Shown here one piece after another: positions 58,294-64,000 of a stretch of 64,000 nucleotides of DNA. The stretch is from contig JADKBR010000001.1 in NCBI GenBank assembly GCA_016714975.1, forward strand, positions 496,001 to 560,000, in the 5' to 3' direction. Position numbers and translations under genes: made by a program. The notes under the pieces are model-generated. The model searched no databases. It was not told where the DNA came from and was given only the letters and a program-made list of their open reading frames with translations. Origin of the DNA: Candidatus Dechloromonas phosphorivorans. Its GTDB lineage: Bacteria; Pseudomonadota; Gammaproteobacteria; Burkholderiales; Rhodocyclaceae. The stretch's first letter is position 1, and each line of letters opens with the position of its first letter.

Positions 58294-59025
58294 TCATTGC
58301 TCGGTCAGGGTCAGCAGAATGTCGGCGTACCACGCGCAGTTCAGTCCCAGCGCCTCGTCCAGCTTCACGTCGCGCGTTCCGACATCGAGGCGCGCCGAAT
58401 GGACGCCAAGCAGCAGCCACGGCAGGTCGCCATATACCCGACTCCCTTCGGGCACGCGCATGACGACGGGCGCGCCGCTGGTTCCGCGATGGGTGCGCGC
58501 ATCGGTCAGGAAGTAACCTTCGCCCTGAAAGCGCAGCCCAAACGACGATGCGATGACGGCATGGCGAGCGACGGGCATGTGGTGCAGCCTGTCGTGGAAA
58601 CCGAGCGGGAAGCCTACCACCAGCAGCGAGGTGCCGACCTCGACCTGATTCAGGCGGCCAAGCAGATGCTGCGGGGTGAAGGCGCGTAAAACCGCTGTGC
58701 CGGGGAGCGCCGGACGTTCGAGTTCAATCGCCGCCACGTCAATTTCTCCTGCGGGATCAAGCCCCTGGCGCCAGAGGCGCTTGCCGTTCCGGTAAAGCGG
58801 AATCGAAAACCCGGTGGATTTTGCCATGTTGGCCGGGTCAGTGTGCAGTTCGACCTCGATGCGGTCCGGGAAATGCTTGCTCGGCTCGTCGATCATCACA
58901 TGCCTGCTGGTCACCAGGAACAGGCGCCCGTCGCGCTCAAAGAAAAGCCCGCTGGCATTGGTCAGGGGCCGATGTCCGTCGAAAGTGCAGATACGCGCGG
59001 CGGCCAGCAGAATGGGTTCGATCAT
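58294..59025 (-). CDS. Trypsin-like serine peptidase
   Basis: 243 residues from MIEPILLAAARICTFDGHRP. The catalytic triad fits H42 (LVTSRHVM), D96 (GEIDVAAIEL) and S183 (HRGTSGAPVVM). The core VGTSLLVVGFPLGFHDRL is typical of the S1-like peptidase domain. There is no signal peptide, so it is probably cytoplasmic. The longer frame to 59208 is unlikely. It is convergent with the rraA region and lies in the same accessory stretch. Substrate unknown. Confidence 0.8.
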   Translation of the reverse strand: MIEPILLAAARICTFDGHRPLTNASGLFFERDGRLFLVTSRHVMIDEPSKHFPDRIEVELHTDPANMAKSTGFSIPLYRNGKRLWRQGLDPAGEIDVAAIELERPALPGTAVLRAFTPQHLLGRLNQVEVGTSLLVVGFPLGFHDRLHHMPVARHAVIASSFGLRFQGEGYFLTDARTHRGTSGAPVVMRVPEGSRVYGDLPWLLLGVHSARLDVGTRDVKLDEALGLNCAWYADILLTLTEQ

Positions 59026-59344
59026 TCGGGTATCGGGGAGATTGCAGTCATTGCTCACATCGTCGACGGATCGAGCGGCAGGGGTTTCCTTCAGCGCCAG
59101 GATCACGCACCAATTGTTGCTGCCACCGACCGAGTATAGGCCGATCAGCGAAATTCGCGCGAATCTCGTCATGGAATGACGAAATCCGCGGATTCCCCCA
59201 ACTTCCACCCAACGGCGATGAAGATGATTCGCTGGTCAGCAGCACGAATGCAGCGCGAGATCGTTTCACAAAAGCAAGCCTCTTCTCGCATTGTGAAATC
59301 AAAAGCGCAAACCACTGGTTTTATTGGAGTAAATTTTGTCTTAT

Positions 59345-59389
59345 GTCTTATATAAGACTCTTGCTGCGGCGCATGAATGTCTCTATAAT
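59345..59389 (+). promoter_or_regulatory. aceA promoter with palindromic operator
   Basis: -35 TTGCTG (59361-59366), 17 bp, -10 TATAAT (59384-59389). A perfect 14-bp palindrome GTCTTATATAAGAC (59345-59358) touches the -35 on its upstream side, the place for a repressor or activator. The 440-bp gap 59026-59465 otherwise holds only a possible third, weak rraA-end-like piece at about 59206-59250. Confidence 0.8.
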
Positions 59390-59465
59390 TCGGCCATCGC
59401 CCAGGTTCGAATCGCCTCGGCGCAAGGTCGTAACCCTCCAAAATCCAACATCTTGAGGAATCCAC

Positions 59466-60764
59466 ATGAGCACTCGCGAACAGCAAATCGCCGCCCTCGA
59501 AAAAGACTGGGCCGAAAACCCCCGCTGGAAAGGCATCAAGCGCGGCTACTCCGCTGCTGACGTCGTCCGCCTGCGCGGTTCCTTCCAGGTCGAGCATACC
59601 CTGGCCCGTCGTGGCGCCGAGAAGCTGTGGAATCTGGTCACCAACACGCCCTATGTCAACTGCCTGGGTGCCCTGACCGGCGGTCAGGCCATGCAGCAGG
59701 TCAAGGCCGGGGTCAAGGCCATCTACCTTTCCGGCTGGCAGGTTGCCGCTGACAACAACGAATACTCCGCGATGTACCCGGACCAGTCGCTGTATCCGGT
59801 TGACTCCGTGCCCAAGGTCGTCGAGCGCATCAACAATGCCTTCAACCGTGCCGACGAAATCCAGTGGTCGAAGAACATCAACCCGGGCGATGCCGGTTAC
59901 ATTGAATACCACGCACCGATCGTCGCCGATGCCGAAGCCGGTTTCGGTGGCGTGCTGAACGCCTACGAACTGATGAAGGCGATGATCCGCGCCGGCGCCG
60001 CCGGCGTGCACTGGGAAGACCAACTGGCTTCGGTCAAGAAGTGCGGCCACATGGGCGGCAAGGTGCTGGTTCCGACCCAGGAAGCGGTGCAAAAGCTGAT
60101 CGCCGCCCGCATGGCTGCCGACGTCTATGGCGTGCCGACCCTGGTCATCGCCCGTACCGATGCCGAAGCCGCCGACCTGCTGACCTCCGACTACGACGAC
60201 AACGACAAGCCCTTCCTGACCGGCGAGCGTACCGCCGAAGGCTTCTACAAGACCAAGAAGGGTCTGGGCCAGGCCATCTCGCGCGCCATCGCCTACGCTC
60301 ACTATGCCGACCTGGTGTGGTGCGAAACCGGCACGCCGGATCTGGAATTCGCCCGCCAGTTCGCCGAAGCCGTGCATAAGGTTCACCCGGGCAAGATGCT
60401 GGCCTACAACTGCTCGCCGTCGTTCAACTGGAAGAAGAACCTCGACGACGCGACCATCGCCAAATTCCAGAAGGAACTCGGCGCCATGGGCTACAAGTAC
60501 CAGTTCATCACCCTGGCTGGCATCCACTCCATGTGGTACAACATGTTCGATCTGGCCCAGGATTACGTCGCCCGCGGCATGACGGCCTACATCGAGAAGG
60601 TCCAGGAGCCGGAATTCGCCGCCCGCGACCGTGGCTACTCCTTCGTCTCCCACCAGCAGGAAGTCGGTACCGGTTACTTCGACGAAGTCACCACCGTCAT
60701 CCAGGGTGGCAAGTCCAGCGTCACCGCGCTGACCGGCTCGACCGAGGAAGAACAGTTCCACTAA
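59466..60764 (+). CDS. aceA: Isocitrate lyase
   Basis: Glyoxylate-shunt enzyme splitting isocitrate to glyoxylate and succinate for growth on acetate or fatty acids. The 432 residues start MSTREQQIAALEKDWAENPR and contain the catalytic KKCGH at 191-195 and VADAEAGFGGVLNAYELMKA. Malate synthase is not in the window. Monocistronic: strong own promoter and a terminator at 60797. Confidence 0.98.
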   Translation: MSTREQQIAALEKDWAENPRWKGIKRGYSAADVVRLRGSFQVEHTLARRGAEKLWNLVTNTPYVNCLGALTGGQAMQQVKAGVKAIYLSGWQVAADNNEYSAMYPDQSLYPVDSVPKVVERINNAFNRADEIQWSKNINPGDAGYIEYHAPIVADAEAGFGGVLNAYELMKAMIRAGAAGVHWEDQLASVKKCGHMGGKVLVPTQEAVQKLIAARMAADVYGVPTLVIARTDAEAADLLTSDYDDNDKPFLTGERTAEGFYKTKKGLGQAISRAIAYAHYADLVWCETGTPDLEFARQFAEAVHKVHPGKMLAYNCSPSFNWKKNLDDATIAKFQKELGAMGYKYQFITLAGIHSMWYNMFDLAQDYVARGMTAYIEKVQEPEFAARDRGYSFVSHQQEVGTGYFDEVTTVIQGGKSSVTALTGSTEEEQFH

Positions 60765-60796
60765 GCTTCAACCGCTGCCTTACCCGGTAGCACCAG

Positions 60797-60829
60797 GGCC
60801 GGCACTCACAAGGTGCCGGCCTTTCTCAT
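60797..60829 (+). terminator. Terminator after aceA
   Basis: 9-bp perfect stem GGCCGGCAC/GTGCCGGCC, 7-nt loop, then TTTCTCATT. Further on, an 8-bp inverted repeat CGCTTGTC/GACAAGCG (60884-60906) could be an operator for the next gene. Confidence 0.85.
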
Positions 60830-61053
60830 TTGCCGTGCCAGGGATTGCTTACGGCGAGAGGCGTTGCGAATTTTTGTCCAATCCGCTTGTCTGATTATGA
60901 CAAGCGACGGTTGCGTGCTTGCAACACCCGGCGGCTGACCATTCCACGAAAGGAGTAGGGAATCGCCAAACGTCCGCTACGATGATTAGGCGTGCGCCGT
61001 TGCTTCTGCCACAGCCGGAGCAAACTTGTGAATCCACACCAAGGAGGTCGACC

Positions 61054-62493
61054 ATGACCAACACCGCAGAACTGCCATTTCCCACCACTGACCAGCTTGA
61101 AAACTCGCCCAGCGAACCGCCGTTGACCGAGATTCCGGTCATCAGACCGAAGATGGCCCGCTTGCTGGAGCTGACACAGGAAAATGGCTCCAGCGTAACG
61201 CCCAAGGAAATCAACGCACAGCTTGACCGTGTGCTGCGCGACTACGACGAACTGACCGCGCTCTACGCCGAGAACAACCGCCGCATCGACAGCGAGTTGG
61301 CCGAAATGCGCCAGTCCGGCGGCACGATATCGGGCCAGGTGCATCAACTTGCCGCCGATTTGCAGCAACAGACCCTGACCTTGGCCGAACATGCTGCCGT
61401 CGCGGAACAACGGATTGACACAATTCGCGGGGAAACGCGGGGATGGCTGGCCGACAGCGAGGAGCGCTGGGACACTCGACTTGCGAGCAACAATGCACGC
61501 ATCGGCGCCGACGTGGCGCGACTCGATGCCGGTATCGGTTCGCTCGAAGGCCTGTTCAAGACGCAGGAGCGAATTCTCGCCGAGCAGCGCGCGCGTCTGG
61601 ATCAATTTGACATCACCTGCGAGTTGCTGGATACCGCGACACGCGGCAACAAGGCCCGCATCGAGGCGGTGCGCGAGGAAGCGGAAAGGCAGCACGCCAT
61701 CGTCGAGGCACGCGTCGACGGTTTGGATGCCCTGCAACGCGAACATTATGCAGAGTTTCAGGACGTGCAGCGCCTGGTCTGGGTATTGCAGACAGAGACG
61801 CGGCGCCACGAAGAGGCAATAGGCAATGTCGCCGCCGGGCTGGCGGACCACCGGATTGACACCCGGGACAGGTTCAAACGGACGCATCTTGCCATCGCCG
61901 CGCTGCTGCTGCTAACCGTATTGGGCTTCGCCATGGTCAAGTGGCTACCCGCCTTCGCCCCTGCCGGCACTGATTCGGCGATCGCGCAAAACCAGGCCCG
62001 AATCACCGAGATTGGCGGACAGGTAGCTGGACTCTCGGCGCGAGAAGGTGCCCAACAGGAGACTGATGCATTGCAGCAAGCGCGCATTGACCAGGTCTCG
62101 GGCAAGGTTTCCAGTCTCGAGAAGAGCCTCGGTGACCTGCGCGTCACGGTGCGCAAGCTGCGCATGCAAGGCGCGGTCGCCGGAGCCGGGGTGGTGCATG
62201 ACAGCCGGTGGTTGCTCCAGCAAAACCCCAAGGCTTATACCGTTCAGCTTGTAACTTCTCCCAGTCAGGCCGACATGGCGCGCTTCATCGACCGTAACGT
62301 TGAGCAACTGGCGCTGGACTCGCTGGCCTTTTCGGTTACCGAGCAAGGTCAGCGCGAGCGCTACAACCTGTTTTTCGGTGTCTTCCCGACGATCACCCAG
62401 GCGCGCGCCGCGATCGCCGCGCTGCCGTCTGAGCTACGTGCCAACCGGCCGTGGGTGCGCCAGATGCAGTCGGTTCAGGACTCCTTGCGCTGA
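61054..62493 (+). CDS. Coiled-coil membrane protein with C-terminal SPOR domain
   Basis: A 479-residue single-pass protein. The N-terminal cytoplasmic half (about 50-270) is a long coiled coil of Q/E/R/A repeats, LAEHAAVAEQRIDTIRGETR. One membrane helix lies at about 277-297 (THLAIAALLLLTVLGFAMVK). A periplasmic linker and a SPOR domain (about 385-475) have YTVQLVTSPSQADMARF and YNLFFGVFPTITQARAAIAA. SPOR domains bind denuded glycan at the septum, so a division or envelope role is likely. A strong AAGGAGG precedes the ATG. The upstream frame is non-coding. Confidence 0.75.
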   Translation: MTNTAELPFPTTDQLENSPSEPPLTEIPVIRPKMARLLELTQENGSSVTPKEINAQLDRVLRDYDELTALYAENNRRIDSELAEMRQSGGTISGQVHQLAADLQQQTLTLAEHAAVAEQRIDTIRGETRGWLADSEERWDTRLASNNARIGADVARLDAGIGSLEGLFKTQERILAEQRARLDQFDITCELLDTATRGNKARIEAVREEAERQHAIVEARVDGLDALQREHYAEFQDVQRLVWVLQTETRRHEEAIGNVAAGLADHRIDTRDRFKRTHLAIAALLLLTVLGFAMVKWLPAFAPAGTDSAIAQNQARITEIGGQVAGLSAREGAQQETDALQQARIDQVSGKVSSLEKSLGDLRVTVRKLRMQGAVAGAGVVHDSRWLLQQNPKAYTVQLVTSPSQADMARFIDRNVEQLALDSLAFSVTEQGQRERYNLFFGVFPTITQARAAIAALPSELRANRPWVRQMQSVQDSLR

Positions 62494-62544
62494 TCGGGAG
62501 CGAATGCATGACGGGTGTCGGCATTGTTCAGTTCCGGCTGAAGA

Positions 62545-63108
62545 ATGTCCGACCGCGCCCGCTGCCTTCCCCCGATCGTCGCGTCTGACGCCCGCATCCT
62601 GATCCTTGGCAGCATGCCGGGGCGGGCGTCGCTCGCGGCCCGCCAGTATTATGCCCATCCGCGCAATGCCTTCTGGCCGATCATGGGACGCCTGCTGGGC
62701 TTCGACGTCGCCCAGGACTACCTGACCCGGGTCGAGGCTTTGAGCGGCGCCGGCGTCGCCGTCTGGGATGTGCTGGATTCCTGCCACCGCCCGGGCAGCC
62801 TCGATTCCGCCATCGATGAAAGATCGCTGGTGGTCAACGATCTTGCCGGATTTCTCGCCGGGCATCGCGCGATCAAGCGCGTGTTCTTCAACGGCAGCGC
62901 TGCCGCACGGCTCTTTGACCGGCACCTTGGCGCCATCCTGAACGTTACCGGCCTGCAACTGACCCGCCTGCCATCGACCAGTCCGGCGCACGCCGCGCTG
63001 ACTTTCGCGCAGAAACTCGCGGCCTGGCGAGTTGTTGCGGTCGACCCGGGTTTTCAGCCAAATTTCAGCGGAGTTCCCAGTAACTCGTCCGGCCGTAGGT
63101 TGCCTTGA
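62545..63108 (+). CDS. DNA-deoxyinosine glycosylase (UDG family 6)
   Basis: 187 residues with the family motifs LILGSMPGRASLAARQYYAH, NAFWPIMGRLLGFD, VAVWDVLDSCHRPGSLDSAI and LPSTSPAHA. It excises hypoxanthine (deaminated adenine) from DNA. The frame overlaps the convergent LysR gene by 44 bp, and the last residues (PNFSGVPSNSSGRRLP) are probably unstructured. Confidence 0.9.
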   Translation: MSDRARCLPPIVASDARILILGSMPGRASLAARQYYAHPRNAFWPIMGRLLGFDVAQDYLTRVEALSGAGVAVWDVLDSCHRPGSLDSAIDERSLVVNDLAGFLAGHRAIKRVFFNGSAAARLFDRHLGAILNVTGLQLTRLPSTSPAHAALTFAQKLAAWRVVAVDPGFQPNFSGVPSNSSGRRLP

Positions 63109-63967
63109 GCAGTTCGATGAACAGCCGCACTCTTAGCGGCAGGTGCCGACGCTGCGGGAAAACGGCGTAGATGCCCATCGGCGGCGCCTGCCAGGCATCG
63201 AGCACCGAGGTCAGGCGCCCTTCCTTCAGATCCTGCCCGACCTCCCACAGTGAACGCCAGGCCAGCCCGCGCCCGGCCAGCGCCCAGTCGTGGAGGACAG
63301 CGCCGTCGTTGCATTCGAACGTGCCGCCGACCTTGATGGTATCGACCTCCCCACTCTGCGGATTGCGGAACACCCAGCCGCGCTGTTGACCGAGCGACAG
63401 GCAGTTGTGCGCCGCCAGGTCACCCGGTTCGCGCGGCACGCCGTGCGCCACCAAGTAGGCCGGGCTGGCCACGACCATGCGGCGCATTTCACCAAGCCGC
63501 ACGCTGATCAGACTGGAGTCGGTCAACTCGCCGATGCGGATGGCGCAATCGATATTCTCGTTGAGCAGATCGACCAATCTGTCGCTCAAATCGAGGTTGA
63601 CCGTAACCTCCGGGTTGGCCAGCATGAAATCACCAACCAGCGGCGCCACATGCCGGCGCCCAAAACCGGACGGGGCCGACACCCGCAACTGGCCACTGGC
63701 CCGCACGCTGCCGAGCGAAACGGCCGCCTCGGCATTGGCCAGGTCGTTCAGCATCTTCTGGCAGTCTTCGAGAAAGGCCTGACCCTCGAAGGTAATCGTC
63801 AGCTTGCGCGTGGTGCGCAACAGGAGCCGGACACCAAGGCGTGACTCCAGTGCATCCAGCCGCCGCCCGATGATCGCCGGCGTCACACCTTCAATCCGCG
63901 CGGCGGCCGACAGGCTGCCGCGCGCGGCTACCGAAACGAAGGCTTCAATCTGCTTCAGGCGGTCCAT
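63065..63967 (-). CDS. LysR-family transcriptional regulator
   Basis: 300 residues with the winged helix MDRLKQIEAFVSVAARGSLS and LysR core AARIEGVTPAIIGRRLDALE, followed by the periplasmic-binding-like effector domain (NENIDCAIRIGELTDSSLIS). The target is unknown. Its 3' end overlaps the glycosylase gene. Its promoter lies in the last 33 bp, beyond the window edge. Confidence 0.93.
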   Translation of the reverse strand: MDRLKQIEAFVSVAARGSLSAAARIEGVTPAIIGRRLDALESRLGVRLLLRTTRKLTITFEGQAFLEDCQKMLNDLANAEAAVSLGSVRASGQLRVSAPSGFGRRHVAPLVGDFMLANPEVTVNLDLSDRLVDLLNENIDCAIRIGELTDSSLISVRLGEMRRMVVASPAYLVAHGVPREPGDLAAHNCLSLGQQRGWVFRNPQSGEVDTIKVGGTFECNDGAVLHDWALAGRGLAWRSLWEVGQDLKEGRLTSVLDAWQAPPMGIYAVFPQRRHLPLRVRLFIELLKATYGRTSYWELR

Positions 63968-64000
63968 TCGATACCTGGAGTAAAAAATGAATTGATTCTA

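Overview
The window is a chromosomal segment of a high-GC betaproteobacterium. The FNR-controlled ccoNOQP-ccoG-fixH-DUF3149 block, the ilvB-ilvN-ilvC-pssA-leuA order, the sigma/DUF3619/DUF3106/RDD set, lipoylation genes next to dacA/dat, and soxYZ point to a Rhodocyclales member (Dechloromonas/Azonexus-like). That placement is inferred from protein style and gene order, not from a search. Most of the 64 kb is ordinary housekeeping sequence: about 70 protein genes, one tRNA-like gene and one active-looking insertion sequence. | LAYOUT. 1-8 kb: the 5' part of ilvD, lgt, a VOC protein, htpX, an NhaR-type regulator, then dacA-dat-ybeD-lipB-lipA. 8-10 kb: an accessory patch with an IS110-family transposase, a 230-bp inverted-repeat element and a divergent tRNA-Thr(UGU)-like gene. 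10-17 kb: a Nudix hydrolase, a TonB-like protein and the cbb3 oxidase cluster, with two FNR boxes and an IS5-family relic against the ccoN promoter. 17-24 kb: amiC, tsaE, queG, a small unknown, sseA, a SpoIIAA-like gene, a DMT permease, xseB, ispA. 24-29 kb: dxs, folE2 and the rpsP-rimM-trmD-rplS operon. 29-38 kb: a PilZ-like protein, a YihY-type membrane protein, wrbA, DUF2069 and the branched-chain amino acid operon. 38-48 kb: an ECF-type sigma unit, lptFG, pepA-holC-valS. 48-51 kb: a damaged region where a KefB/YbaL-type antiporter runs into the 3' half of a pabB-pabC fusion; the middle of pabB is replaced by almost pure G/C homopolymer sequence. 51-60 kb: tusA, bepA, moaC, soxYZ, csp, clpS-clpA, rraA, then a short accessory stretch (Cys-rich secreted protein, partial rraA 3'-end copy, trypsin-like peptidase). 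59-64 kb: aceA under a strong promoter with a palindromic operator, a coiled-coil SPOR protein, a deoxyinosine glycosylase and a LysR regulator. | HOW THE PARTS WORK TOGETHER. The cbb3 genes encode a high-affinity terminal oxidase with its copper and assembly helpers, switched on by low oxygen through FNR. The ilv/leu block makes branched-chain amino acids. dacA, amiC, lgt, lptFG, bepA and the SPOR protein serve the cell envelope. ispA and dxs feed isoprenoid synthesis. rimM, trmD, queG, tsaE and valS serve tRNA and ribosome function. | NOVELTY. I found no clearly new defence or metabolic system. The best candidates for a second look are the inverted-repeat element beside the IS110 gene, the rraA 3'-end-flanked accessory genes, the ybaL/pabB breakpoint with its homopolymer tract, and the recurrent decamer TGCGGTCGAC.
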